Shown here: positions 50,279-59,020 of the stretch, piece by piece | Layout: each line of letters opens with the position of its first letter | How positions within the stretch are numbered: position 1 is the first letter of the stretch | Assembly: GCA_018714385.1 (NCBI GenBank) | Contig: DVNL01000012.1 | Span: 1-64,000 of the forward strand | DNA length: 64,000 nucleotides | Direction: 5' to 3' | Origin: Candidatus Enterosoma merdigallinarum | Lineage (GTDB): Bacteria; Bacillota_I; Bacilli_A; RFN20; CAG-288 | Program-made: the position numbers and the translations under genes | Notes under the pieces: generated by a model | Told to the model about the DNA's origin: nothing | The model's input: the letters and a program-made list of their open reading frames with translations, nothing else | Database searches by the model: none

Positions 50279-51349
50279 ATGAACGACGAAATGAAATTCT
50301 ATCTCCTGGCCGAGCTCTCCGGATGGAACTGCCACACCTATGTCAAAGATGAAAAGAAAAGGATCCAGGAGTCGGAAAGCTACCGTCTCCTGAAGGAAAA
50401 CGTCCACAAAGCAAGAAGACACCTTTCCGGAAAGGCAAGAGAAATCGTCCGAGGATACGAGACGTTGAAGATCGATCCCAAGACGGTCTATCAGGCCTTC
50501 CTCGTTGAAAACACGATCGACTACCTCTGTCTCCACTCCTTTCCCGAATATTATCTGAACCCCTTTGCAGTGGATCCCGACTACAATGGCGAGATTTCCT
50601 CCTTGGGGGAACTCATCTTCGAATGTGCCGGCGAGGAAAAGCCCCTCAATGAGATCATCCTGGACGACAACGTCTCAAGCCGCATCAAGAAAGAGGCCGT
50701 CGCCTATCGCCTGGACGCCTATCTCTCGGACATGGAAAACATCGTCAAGCATTCGATCGAACAGGCCAAGAAAGAGGCTTTCCATCCCAAAAGAGACACC
50801 ATATCTGCCGTCCTGCGCTTCTGCGAGGGGGCTTTCTTCGTCCTGGCCAATGTCTTCCTCGCCTTCATTTTCATAAGACCGTTCGACATTTTCTTCTCCT
50901 TCCTCTATCGGCCCGACCCGACCCGACTGATGACCTATGTCCTCTACCTCTATCCGGCGTTCGTCTTTCTCTATGATGTCGTCTTCGTCCTCTTCCAGTC
51001 CTATCGCGCCCGATTGCGGGAATCCTTCGAGTATGCAAGACGTTTCCTCTCCAAAAACGCCGATTCGGTATACGAGTCCATCCGGGACACCAAGGAAAGG
51101 CTTTACGACTATATCTGCGGCGCCATCAACAACAGGATCGAGCTTGCCGGAGACATCAAGGACTTCTCGCGTCTGAAGGACTCCTACATCGATCTTAGGG
51201 CCGTCCTTCTCTACGGCAATCTCAAGAAGAGACGTTCCTATCGTTTTCTTCGCGGCCTTCTCATCGCGCTGACGACGATCACCCTCTTCCTTTTCGTCTT
51301 CTCCTTCCTCGTCTATCTACTCGGATCGCTCTTCGAGGTGGCAATATGA
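50279..51349 (+). CDS. Membrane protein with large cytoplasmic N-terminal part, unknown
   Basis: 356 aa from ATG 50279 (CTGGAGG 8 nt upstream). Residues ~1-195 are soluble and charged (MKFYLLAELSGWNCHTYVKD...). Three or four transmembrane helices follow (FCEGAFFVLANVFLAFIFI, LMTYVLYLYPAFVFLYDVVFVL, FLRGLLIALTTITLFLFVFSFLVYLLG), separated by a helical loop of ~90 residues (RESFEYARRFLSKNADSVYE). Unrecognised. Overlaps the next gene (ATGA). Confidence 0.72.
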   Translation: MNDEMKFYLLAELSGWNCHTYVKDEKKRIQESESYRLLKENVHKARRHLSGKAREIVRGYETLKIDPKTVYQAFLVENTIDYLCLHSFPEYYLNPFAVDPDYNGEISSLGELIFECAGEEKPLNEIILDDNVSSRIKKEAVAYRLDAYLSDMENIVKHSIEQAKKEAFHPKRDTISAVLRFCEGAFFVLANVFLAFIFIRPFDIFFSFLYRPDPTRLMTYVLYLYPAFVFLYDVVFVLFQSYRARLRESFEYARRFLSKNADSVYESIRDTKERLYDYICGAINNRIELAGDIKDFSRLKDSYIDLRAVLLYGNLKKRRSYRFLRGLLIALTTITLFLFVFSFLVYLLGSLFEVAI

Positions 51350-52086
51350 CCTATCCCTACGACGGAAAAGAGTACGACTCCCTTTTCGAACTCGCCAAGG
51401 TGATGTATCGCGACGGGGAGTTCTTCTCCCGCGAGCTGAGAAAGGAGACACTCCTTGCCTTCATCGAGGAAAAGGATCCCCGGAAGGCAGACAAGATAAA
51501 GAGGCTCTCTCCCCTCTCCTATCCGGATGACGTCTTCGTCTTTCTCGCCGCCTTTGTCTTGAATCCCCATATGTCCTTCCGAATCGGAGGCTATCTTTTC
51601 AAGACATATCAGGAAATCGGAGAAAAGATGCTCAGCTATTCCCCGAACATCAACAACGTCCTTCTTCAAATCGTCAGCTACCAGCTCATCTCCAAACACA
51701 TGCATTGCACCCAATTCGATCTGGACAACCGGCATTTCTTCGAGGCCGTCGTCAAAATCGAGCGACAGGCAGACAAGGACAGAGAGAAAGCCTACTTTTC
51801 GCTCGGCTATCTCCTCTCCGGAAAAAAGACGATCATCTACAAGGGAGTGGAATACAAGGACGTCTACAATCTCACCTACTATCTCGCCAAGAAGGAAAAA
51901 GATCTCCGTTCCTTGGGGGCCTATCTTTCTTCCTCGCCTCTCATCGAAGCCTACCGGGACTTCTCGAACGAAGGGGAAGAAATAGAGGCCTACCTGCATG
52001 TGATCAAAAGCTATGAACGGGATCGGCAAAACCTCAACGCCTTCCTTGAAAGAAAACGGCAGAGAGAAAAGGAGCGCCACGGATAA
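51346..52086 (+). CDS. Soluble helical protein, unknown
   Basis: 246 aa; start overlaps the previous stop. Contains two copies of a short beta motif: YPYDGKEYDSLFELAKVMYRDGEFF (residues 3-27) and IIYKGVEYKDVYNLTYYLAKKEKDL (~162-186). This YxGxxYxxxxxLxYxLxxxE pattern suggests two tandem units, perhaps cytoplasmic parts of one system with the two upstream membrane proteins. No catalytic motif visible. Confidence 0.7.
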   Translation: MTYPYDGKEYDSLFELAKVMYRDGEFFSRELRKETLLAFIEEKDPRKADKIKRLSPLSYPDDVFVFLAAFVLNPHMSFRIGGYLFKTYQEIGEKMLSYSPNINNVLLQIVSYQLISKHMHCTQFDLDNRHFFEAVVKIERQADKDREKAYFSLGYLLSGKKTIIYKGVEYKDVYNLTYYLAKKEKDLRSLGAYLSSSPLIEAYRDFSNEGEEIEAYLHVIKSYERDRQNLNAFLERKRQREKERHG

Positions 52087-52105
52087 AAAAGCGGAAGCCT
52101 CGATA

Positions 52106-52134
52106 TTGTAAGCCCTTTTTTGATGGACTATAAT
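52106..52134 (+). promoter_or_regulatory. pgm promoter
   Basis: -35 TTGTAA (52106-52111), 17-nt spacer, -10 TATAAT (52129-52134); GGAGG ribosome binding site follows. Confidence 0.7.
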
Positions 52135-52174
52135 TTTAAAAGTCAACCTTGAAACAAAAGGCACGGAGGCAACC

Positions 52175-53923
52175 ATGGATTATTTGACTAAGAAGCAGCA
52201 GTGGCTCGATTCGTTACTGGTCAGCGACGAAGAAAAAGACTATATCCGGAAAGCCGACGACGACACACTAAGGGAGATGTTCGCTTCGCCCCTGGCTTTC
52301 GGAACGGGCGGCATGAGAGCCCTCCTCGGCCCGGGATGCTCCCGTCTCAATCTCCTGACGGTCCGGCGCGCCACCATCGGCGTCGGGAAGTTCCTCCTTT
52401 CCAAATACGGCCCCGATGCCTGCAAAAAGAGAGGCTTCGCCATCTCCTTCGACAACAGGCACATGTCCAAGGAGTTCCGCGACTGCGCCAGCAAGGTCCT
52501 CACCGAGATGGGATTCGACATCTACACGTTCCACAACCCCCATCCGACCCCGGAGCTGAGCTACACCGTCCGCCACTTCGGCTGCGTCGGCGGCATTATG
52601 CTCACGGCTAGCCACAACCCCAAGGAATACAACGGCTACAAGTTCTATGACGAAAAGGGATGCCAAGGCGTCTATGAGATCGTCGACCAGCTCATCTCCG
52701 TCATCACCTCCTTGCCCGACGAACTTTCCGTCACCTATGAGCCCACGAAAAAGGAATTCCAGGGAAAAGTCACCTTCCTCGACGAAGATTCCTCCTATGA
52801 CATCGCCTTCGTCCAGAAGGAGATCAACACCTCCCTCTACAAGGATGAATTCGCCGGAAAGAGACTGACGAAGATCGTCTTCTCCCCCGAGTGCGGATGC
52901 GACTGCATCGTCGGCCCGATGGCTCTCCGCGGCGTCGGCTACGAAGTCAGCACCGTCCCCGGTCAGGACTTCTTCGACCCCGACTTCAAGGGAACGAAAA
53001 ACCCGAACCCCGAAACGGATGGTGCCTACGAGGGGGCCTATGCCCACCTCAAGGCCCTCAATGCCGAAGGCAGGGGATACAACCTGATTCTCGTCACCGA
53101 TCCCGATGCGGATCGCTGCGGACTGGCCTTCCTGGACAGCAACGGGGAGCTCAAGCGTCTCACGGGCAACCAGACCGGCGCCCTCCTCATCGACTTCGTC
53201 CTTGGCACCCTCAAGAGAAGAAACCAGCTCGACCCCAACGGCGTCGTCTGCAACACCTTCGTCACCGGCGGGCAGGGAGCCAAGGCCGCCGAACTCTACG
53301 GCATCAAGGTCCGCACCACCGCCACGGGATTCAAATACATCGGCACGATGGCCGATCTCCTCCAGAAGGCAGGCCAGACTTACCTCTTCGGATACGAGGA
53401 GTCCTATGGCTATCTTCTCAAGGACTTCGTCCGCGACAAGGACTCTCTCCAATCCATCATCTACATCGCCGACATGGTCGAATACTACCTGCGCCAGGGA
53501 AAGACCCTCGACATCGCCTACAAGGAGCTCTCCGAAAGAACGGGCCTCTTCTTCAACGACCAGGTCAGCATCTACTTCTACGGTGCCGACAGCCAGGGAC
53601 GTATGACGGCCGAGATTGAGAAGCTGCGCGAGAATCCGCCCAGCGTCATCGGAAAAGATAGCGTCAAGGTCCTCTACGACTATGGCAAGCGCTTCATCAC
53701 CGATTTCCGCGCCAAGCGCAAGACGCCTCTCGTCGATCCCGACATCGACTACAACGACTGCCTGAAGTTCGTCTTCGACGATGATTCCTTCGTCGCCATC
53801 CGTCCCAGCGGAACCGAACCGAAGGTCAAGTTTTATGTCGAAGTCCGCGGCAAGAAGGACGACGAGGCCAGGAAGGTCATGGACGAGCGCGTCGCCTCCT
53901 TGAAAAAGACAATGGGCCTTTGA
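52175..53923 (+). CDS. pgcA: Phosphoglucomutase/phosphomannomutase (PgcA type)
   Basis: 582 aa, the length of Gram-positive alpha-phosphoglucomutases. FGTGGMRALLGPG opening, phosphoserine loop GGIMLTASHNPKEYNGYK, metal-binding DPDADRCGLA, sugar-binding GYEESYGYLLKDFVRDKDS, and phosphate-binding RPSGTEPKVKFY. Interconverts glucose-1- and glucose-6-phosphate (or the mannose forms) for UDP-glucose, polysaccharide and glycolipid synthesis. Own promoter and a bidirectional terminator. Confidence 0.94.
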   Translation: MDYLTKKQQWLDSLLVSDEEKDYIRKADDDTLREMFASPLAFGTGGMRALLGPGCSRLNLLTVRRATIGVGKFLLSKYGPDACKKRGFAISFDNRHMSKEFRDCASKVLTEMGFDIYTFHNPHPTPELSYTVRHFGCVGGIMLTASHNPKEYNGYKFYDEKGCQGVYEIVDQLISVITSLPDELSVTYEPTKKEFQGKVTFLDEDSSYDIAFVQKEINTSLYKDEFAGKRLTKIVFSPECGCDCIVGPMALRGVGYEVSTVPGQDFFDPDFKGTKNPNPETDGAYEGAYAHLKALNAEGRGYNLILVTDPDADRCGLAFLDSNGELKRLTGNQTGALLIDFVLGTLKRRNQLDPNGVVCNTFVTGGQGAKAAELYGIKVRTTATGFKYIGTMADLLQKAGQTYLFGYEESYGYLLKDFVRDKDSLQSIIYIADMVEYYLRQGKTLDIAYKELSERTGLFFNDQVSIYFYGADSQGRMTAEIEKLRENPPSVIGKDSVKVLYDYGKRFITDFRAKRKTPLVDPDIDYNDCLKFVFDDDSFVAIRPSGTEPKVKFYVEVRGKKDDEARKVMDERVASLKKTMGL

Positions 53924-53949
53924 TTCCCCTTTCGAAAGAACGAAACGAA

Positions 53950-53984
53950 AAGGCTGCCAGGAAGTTGCCCGGCAGCCTTTTTTG
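53950..53984. terminator. Bidirectional terminator between pgm and the HAD gene
   Basis: 9-bp stem AAGGCTGCC/GGCAGCCTT, T run on the plus strand and A run on the other side, serving both converging genes. Confidence 0.8.
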
Positions 53985-54005
53985 TCTTCGAAGAAAAAGC
54001 GGATG

Positions 54006-54815
54006 TCAGTCGAAGATCTTCCTCAAGGAAAGATAGATGCCGTCGTGGTCGTTGTCCTCTTCCGTGACGAAGTCGGCGATGGCCTTGAGTTTGTCCGATC
54101 CGTTCTTCATGGCGAAGGATATGCCGGCCTTGCCGAGCATCTCGACGTCGTTGTCGGCATCGCCGAAAGCGATGACATGAGCCCTGTCGATGGCATAGAC
54201 CTGTTCCAAATACTGGATCGCCGTCGATTTGTTGACGGCATAATGGTAGAACTCGCCGATGTGCTCGCTGTCGTACCAGAAACGCATGCCGATATCCTCG
54301 TAGTCCTTGCACTTCTCTTCGATCTTCCGCTGATCCTCCTCGTCTTTCAAGGCGACGAGGAAGGAATTGCAGTCTTCCTCGATGAGATCCCGGAAAGGAC
54401 CATAGGTGACTTTCATCTCCTCCTTGTGGAAGTAGTCGACATAGGTGCTGTCGTCCTTCAGGAAAAACATCCTGTCGCCGTATTCGGCCTCCATGTTGGA
54501 AAACATCGAAAGAGGAAAGGCATCGAGGAAGTCGAGGACGGCCGACTTCCGGAAGCGTTTCTCGAAGAGGATCCTTTCCTCATGGGGATTGAGGATGATG
54601 GAGCCGTTGTATCCGATGAGCGGCGCATGGAGATCGAGAAGGCGATAATAAGGGAGGATCGCACGGGGAGGACGGCCGCTGGCCATGGTGACGATATGGC
54701 CCTCCGCCTGAAGATGCCGGAGATATTCTGCCGTCTTGGGCGTGACGGTCTTCCCGGAGTTCAAGAGCGTCCCGTCGAGATCCAGGACGATAAGGAATTT
54801 CTGGTTCGAAAACAT
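54006..54815 (-). CDS. Cof-type HAD-superfamily phosphatase
   Basis: 269 aa from ATG 54815 (GAAGGAGG 8 nt upstream). HAD motif I IVLDLDGTLLNSG, motif II MASGRPPRAI, motif III Lys region and motif IV VIAFGDADNDVEMLGKAGISFAMKNGSDKLK. Type II cap with GYNGS. Such enzymes dephosphorylate sugar phosphates, FMN or other small phosphoesters; the substrate is not readable. Confidence 0.9.
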   Translation of the reverse strand: MFSNQKFLIVLDLDGTLLNSGKTVTPKTAEYLRHLQAEGHIVTMASGRPPRAILPYYRLLDLHAPLIGYNGSIILNPHEERILFEKRFRKSAVLDFLDAFPLSMFSNMEAEYGDRMFFLKDDSTYVDYFHKEEMKVTYGPFRDLIEEDCNSFLVALKDEEDQRKIEEKCKDYEDIGMRFWYDSEHIGEFYHYAVNKSTAIQYLEQVYAIDRAHVIAFGDADNDVEMLGKAGISFAMKNGSDKLKAIADFVTEEDNDHDGIYLSLRKIFD

Positions 54816-54922
54816 ATAAGCCTCCTTCAACGAGACTATTCTAAAACATTCCCGGGAAATTTCCGCATCCCTTCTCCGGTTTTTTACCTTTTTGGGAGGA
54901 TGGTATCGAAAGCGGAAAGAGT

Positions 54923-54930
54923 TGTAAAAT
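54923..54930 (+). promoter_or_regulatory. -10 element directly before the endonuclease I gene (leaderless)
   Basis: TG-TAAAAT ending 6 nt before ATG 54937, the same spacing as at 30019. Predicted +1 on the ATG. No Shine-Dalgarno sequence. Confidence 0.5.
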
Positions 54931-54936
54931 AGAAGC

Positions 54937-56616
54937 ATGAAAACTATCGCTATCCTGATGCTTCCTTTCCTGCTCCAGACGGCGTCCGCTTCGCCGAGGG
55001 CCTCTTTCCAAGGCAAGGCCTACGACGAAAGCCAACGGCTGGACCTCTCCCATTCGACGCAAGAGGAGATCAAGGCCTATTATGCGGACGTCGACACCCG
55101 CCTTTCCGGCGATGCCTTCCTCGATTCCCTCTACGATGTCATAAGCGTGGACAACACCTTCGTCTCCTATGACGACGTCACGGACTGGTACAAGATCACC
55201 GACAGGGATTGGACGCTCTCCCGATCGATCGACCCGGACACCTACCGCTTTTCCGATGACGAGGACGGAAACTATTTCCTCGTCCAGCTCTACTCCTCCG
55301 GAAACGGGGACAGAAGGAAAGCCTACAACACCGATGCCAACGGCAACTCCTGGAAGAAGGACGAGACGCTGGATGCCATCGATTGGGAGGGGAAGAAGAA
55401 AAACAACGGCAATATCCAAATCGACAAGGAGCACGTCTGGGCCAAGAGCCACGGCTTTGCCCCGGGAAACGAGGATCCCTCAAAAGGGGCGGGGACGGAT
55501 CTCCACCATCTCATCGCCGCCGACCATTACACGAACTCCTCCGGACACAACAACCTCGACTTCGGCGTCGTTTCCGACAAAGAGAAGAGCAAGGTCATCT
55601 ATTCCTACAACGCCGACGGGACGAAGGACATCTCCGGCTATCGCGGCGACAATGCGGAAGGCATCGAAGTCTTCGAACCTCTGGACGAGTGGAAGGGCGA
55701 TGTCGCAAGGGCCCTTCTCTATATGGCGACGCGCTATTCCCGGAAGGGGGACAATACGAAAGAGGAGCCCTATCTGGTCCTGACCGACGACTGGGAGAAG
55801 GAAGACGAAAACGACATCTTCCTCGGAGTCCAGCATGGTCTATCGACCTTCCTGGAATGGAACGAGAAAGATCCCGTCGACGACTACGAGAGATATCGGA
55901 ACGACCTCATCTACAAGAACGTCCAGAACAACCGGAATCCCTATGTCGACCATCCCGAATGGGCAAGGAAGGCTTTCGGAGAAGAAACCGGACCGAGCCT
56001 GGATGGTCTTCTCTCCAATTACGATCTCTATCTCGATCATCCTGTGACGATCGCCTGCAACCTTCCCCAGGACATGGAAGAACTCGGCTATACCCTCGAC
56101 GTTCAGATCGGGGACGAAAGCATCCTGGCCATCGAGGATGACACGACCTTGGTTCCAAAAAGCGAAGGCGAGACAGAAGTCGTCTACGTCCTCACTTCGC
56201 CAGAAGAAGTGGACAGGCGGTCGACGACCGTTCGCGTCAAAGCTCTTCCGACATTGAAAAGCGAGTCCTATTCCGATCTGTCCTCTGTCGAGATCGGTCT
56301 GTTTTCCACGATCGACCTGAAGCTTAACTTGGAAGGTGGATATGGAGAGACTCTGCAAATCTTATCTTCGAACGAAAATATTATAAAAGTAAACGACGAT
56401 GGAACCATCCGAGCTGTATTTATAGGAGATTGCACATTGGACATCGCCATCTCCAACAATGGCGAAACCATCGTGCTGAAAACCCTCTCCCTCTCCGTCA
56501 TCGTTTCCCCTGTCCTGCTTGCGATCCTCATAGCCGCCGTCCTTGTCCTCCTCATCATCCTCTTCCTCCTCTTCCGTCACGCGAAAAAGAAAAAGAAGAA
56601 AGGCAAGAAAAAATGA
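54937..56616 (+). CDS. Secreted endonuclease I family nuclease with Ig-like domains and C-terminal membrane anchor
   Basis: 559 aa. Signal peptide (MKTIAILMLPFLLQTASA). Nuclease domain ~45-350: IDKEHVWAKSHGF (catalytic His), GTDLHHLIAADHYTNSSGHNNLDFG (metal ligands), ARALLYMATRYSRKG, NDLIYKNVQNNRNPYVDHPEW. This is the endonuclease I (PF04231) pattern of BsnI/NucM-type nonspecific nucleases. An Ig-like region follows (~375-510). One transmembrane helix and a lysine tail (HAKKKKKKGKKK) end the protein, so the nuclease is displayed on the outer membrane face. Probable role: DNA scavenging. Confidence 0.88.
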   Translation: MKTIAILMLPFLLQTASASPRASFQGKAYDESQRLDLSHSTQEEIKAYYADVDTRLSGDAFLDSLYDVISVDNTFVSYDDVTDWYKITDRDWTLSRSIDPDTYRFSDDEDGNYFLVQLYSSGNGDRRKAYNTDANGNSWKKDETLDAIDWEGKKKNNGNIQIDKEHVWAKSHGFAPGNEDPSKGAGTDLHHLIAADHYTNSSGHNNLDFGVVSDKEKSKVIYSYNADGTKDISGYRGDNAEGIEVFEPLDEWKGDVARALLYMATRYSRKGDNTKEEPYLVLTDDWEKEDENDIFLGVQHGLSTFLEWNEKDPVDDYERYRNDLIYKNVQNNRNPYVDHPEWARKAFGEETGPSLDGLLSNYDLYLDHPVTIACNLPQDMEELGYTLDVQIGDESILAIEDDTTLVPKSEGETEVVYVLTSPEEVDRRSTTVRVKALPTLKSESYSDLSSVEIGLFSTIDLKLNLEGGYGETLQILSSNENIIKVNDDGTIRAVFIGDCTLDIAISNNGETIVLKTLSLSVIVSPVLLAILIAAVLVLLIILFLLFRHAKKKKKKGKKK

Positions 56617-57074
56617 GTCCTGAAAAGAAATCCTTCTTCCAAGGCTTCAAGGAAGACTTGAAAAAGACGGTGGACGAGATCCGCATCCGCAATGCCTTCC
56701 GGAAAGGATCCTCTTCCTATCGCCTCTACACCGGAGAAAGTCTCGCCCTTCCTCTTTTCGGAAAGATGACCGATGAAGGCCTTCTCGTCCTCGGCAACTA
56801 TAATGTCCCCTTCGGTTCCGTCCTTCTTTCCGAGGAGGACGAAAGCAAGGTTTTCTATGTCGTCGGCATCAAGAAAGGCGAGGGCATCAACGTCTCCATC
56901 CTTTTGGGACAGGGTGAGGAGGAGACTCTCTACGTGAAGGAGGCCTCCCTTCTTCTGCTCGACCCCGATGTGAAAGAGGCCGACGTCATCCCCTGCGGCG
57001 ACAGATACTTCTTGAGACGGAAAAAGGAGGATCAGAATTCTCCGAACTCCGCCTCCAACGCCTCCAATAAATAA
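56613..57074 (+). CDS. Small cytoplasmic protein, unknown
   Basis: 153 aa; ATG overlaps the nuclease stop (ATGA). Basic amphipathic N-terminus (MSPEKKSFFQGFKEDLKKTVDEIRIRNAF), then a beta-rich core (YRLYTGESLALPLFGKMTDEGLLVLGNYN, VFYVVGIKKGEGINVSILLGQGEEETLYV). No signal peptide. Its 3' end overlaps recU (opposite strand) by 43 nt. Unrecognised. Confidence 0.65.
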   Translation: MSPEKKSFFQGFKEDLKKTVDEIRIRNAFRKGSSSYRLYTGESLALPLFGKMTDEGLLVLGNYNVPFGSVLLSEEDESKVFYVVGIKKGEGINVSILLGQGEEETLYVKEASLLLLDPDVKEADVIPCGDRYFLRRKKEDQNSPNSASNASNK

Positions 57075-57658
57075 TAGGGGGGATTGTAACCCCTTCTGAC
57101 AAGCGTCCCGTTTTCCGCGAAAAAGCTTCGTTTGAATCCGGGATGCTTTTTTTCATGAACCTCGCGAAGAATCTTCCGGCAGTCGATGAGGTAGACTTCC
57201 TGGACGCTCTTGAAAGAGACGAGGAAGAAGCCGATCCCTCCCATCTTGGAAATCTCTTCCAGGTGCCGATACTGTTGTTCCCGGATCATATGGTATGGGA
57301 TGCTCTCGTGGATGGTCTCCTTGCATTCGAAGTCGATATAGCGGCCTTTGTAGATGCCGACATAATCGGTCGTCGACTTCTCCTCGAAATAAGCCTCCTC
57401 TATCATGCCCTTCTTGGCCTTGCTCATGCGGACGATGCGGATGGGGGTCGGCCTTTTGTAGATGCTCGCCAGACCTTTTTCGCGATAATACTCGCAGCTC
57501 TTCGTGACATCCGCCTCGAAAGCCATGCCCATGTTGCTCTTGATGTATTTGTCCCTGGCCCTGTCCGCCTCGGTGCGGTTCTGCTTAAGCCGGCGGTCCT
57601 TGTTCGGTTCCGGCCTTTGAAAGGCGCGCTTTCTCCCGTCAGGATAGTTGATGATCAT
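57032..57658 (-). CDS. recU: Holliday junction resolvase RecU
   Basis: 208 aa, normal. Core motif GMAFEADVTKSCEYYREKGLASIYKRPTPIRIV, the metal-binding STTDYVGIYKGRYIDFECKET, and the EQQYRHLEEISKMGGIGFFLVSF block. The stalk and C-terminal GYNPPYYLLEALE match Bacillota RecU. Resolves four-way junctions with RuvAB. Overlaps the upstream exonuclease gene start by 4 nt. Confidence 0.95.
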   Translation of the reverse strand: MIINYPDGRKRAFQRPEPNKDRRLKQNRTEADRARDKYIKSNMGMAFEADVTKSCEYYREKGLASIYKRPTPIRIVRMSKAKKGMIEEAYFEEKSTTDYVGIYKGRYIDFECKETIHESIPYHMIREQQYRHLEEISKMGGIGFFLVSFKSVQEVYLIDCRKILREVHEKKHPGFKRSFFAENGTLVRRGYNPPYYLLEALEAEFGEF

Positions 57659-58389
57659 AATCTCTCCTCGATAAGACGCCGCAAATCGTCGATGTCCGTC
57701 TTTCCTTTTTCAATGACAAGCCTCGCCAAGTCATGGTCGATGCCTTTCTGAGCCCGGTTGTGCGGATAGCAGGCCAGGATTTTTCCGAGAAAGCCTTCCC
57801 TGTCCTTGACGATGGCATCGTAGATCCTCGAAAGGGCGACGGCATCGAAAAGCGGATCGTGCGGCTTCCCGGGAAGAGCGATCCCGAAAAGATCGAGAAG
57901 CTTCGCGACGGAAAGGCTTTGGCCCCTGTCGTCGACAAGGAGTGAGGAAAGATAGGCGTGCATGTCGAGATAGAACTTCTGGACATGGGCCAGGAAATCC
58001 TTCTCGTAGGACGCCGTGCCGATAGAATTCCGGAATATCTTCATGTCCATGAAGGAATAGGAAAGAAACGTCTTGCGCCGGCTGTCCCGACAGAGATCGA
58101 TGATATCCTTGACGACTTCAGAAAAAGGAATCCCTTCCTGTCTGACGATCTCCGCAGTCAATCCGGAAAGTCTCTCGACCCGCGGCCCGACAGGGTCGTC
58201 ACAATAGATGATCTTCCGATAGAGGGCCTTTTCCCGGCCCAAAGCAAGCTGACCGGGTTCTTTTCGAAAGACCGCGACGCCGATCTCGATGGCCCTATGG
58301 GTATATTCGGTCGCCTCGAAGTCGAAAAAAACGAGCATGTCGCTCTCAAGGGCCTTCTTTTTCAAAAAAGGAAGATCAATTTCAGCCAA
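57655..58389 (-). CDS. DEDDh-type 3'-5' exonuclease
   Basis: 244 aa. ExoI motif VFFDFEATEYTHRAIEIGVAVF (D and E), ExoII region FLSYSFMDMKIFRN, ExoIII HDPLFDAVALSRIY with the catalytic His and Asp. DnaQ/RNase T superfamily. Between recU and marR in one operon, overlapping both. Likely DNA or RNA trimming; partner recU suggests DNA repair. Confidence 0.82.
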   Translation of the reverse strand: MAEIDLPFLKKKALESDMLVFFDFEATEYTHRAIEIGVAVFRKEPGQLALGREKALYRKIIYCDDPVGPRVERLSGLTAEIVRQEGIPFSEVVKDIIDLCRDSRRKTFLSYSFMDMKIFRNSIGTASYEKDFLAHVQKFYLDMHAYLSSLLVDDRGQSLSVAKLLDLFGIALPGKPHDPLFDAVALSRIYDAIVKDREGFLGKILACYPHNRAQKGIDHDLARLVIEKGKTDIDDLRRLIEERL

Positions 58390-58867
58390 GGGTCAGTTTC
58401 CTCAAATCGGAAGAGATGTTCCTCGGATCGCAGGAAAGCTCCAAGATGTGGAAAAGATGCTCGGTTTCCTTGTCCCCGAGGATAGTCAGCCAAGAAGCGA
58501 AAAGCGTCTCGAGCTGCCGATTGATGCGCATCAGATAGTCTTTTCCGGAATCTGTCATCGAGACATAGATCTGCCGACGATTGGCGGGATCCATCTCTCG
58601 GACGATGAATTTCCTCTCTTCCAGGATCCGAAGGTTGGCGGCGATGTTGGGACGCGTGATATTCAAATCATCGGCCATGACAGAAGGATGCGCGCTTGGG
58701 TTCTTCGCAAGATAGACGAGGATGCGATAGTCGGTCTGCATCAGCGGAGCAAAAATGTTGAGCGAGCCGTTGGCGAAGACACGATCCAGAAAACCGGTCA
58801 GCCTTTCAACCTTCTGCTTCATTTCATCGGAAATCGGTACGGCCATCAATTCTTCTTGAGACATCAT
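58382..58867 (-). CDS. MarR-family transcriptional regulator
   Basis: 161 aa. Winged helix with MQTDYRILVYLAKNPSAHPSVMADDLNITRPNIAANLRILEERKFIVREMDPANRRQIYVSMTDSGKDYL, the DxRRxxxxLT-like wing of MarR proteins (here NRRQIYVSMT). Starts with two ATGs; GAGGTCC upstream. Heads the exonuclease-recU operon. Ligand unknown. Confidence 0.88.
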   Translation of the reverse strand: MMSQEELMAVPISDEMKQKVERLTGFLDRVFANGSLNIFAPLMQTDYRILVYLAKNPSAHPSVMADDLNITRPNIAANLRILEERKFIVREMDPANRRQIYVSMTDSGKDYLMRINRQLETLFASWLTILGDKETEHLFHILELSCDPRNISSDLRKLTLG

Positions 58868-58888
58868 AACGTTGGACCTCTTTTCCGT

Positions 58889-58942
58889 ATTATACCATTT
58901 TGGTTATTCTTTTTGAAATAATTTAAAATCAAAACAATTTGA
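58889..58942 (-). promoter_or_regulatory. marR operon promoter and inverted repeat
   Basis: Minus-strand extended -10 TGG-TATAAT near 58892-58900. Upstream an inverted repeat TCAAA-n4-TTTGA (58929-58942) may be an operator. Confidence 0.45.
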
Positions 58943-59020
58943 AAGCATGGAAAGCCGTGACAAAAAGCAGAAAAATTGAGGAGTCAAAACCCATTCTTAT
59001 TATTATTTTCAAAAACGGCT

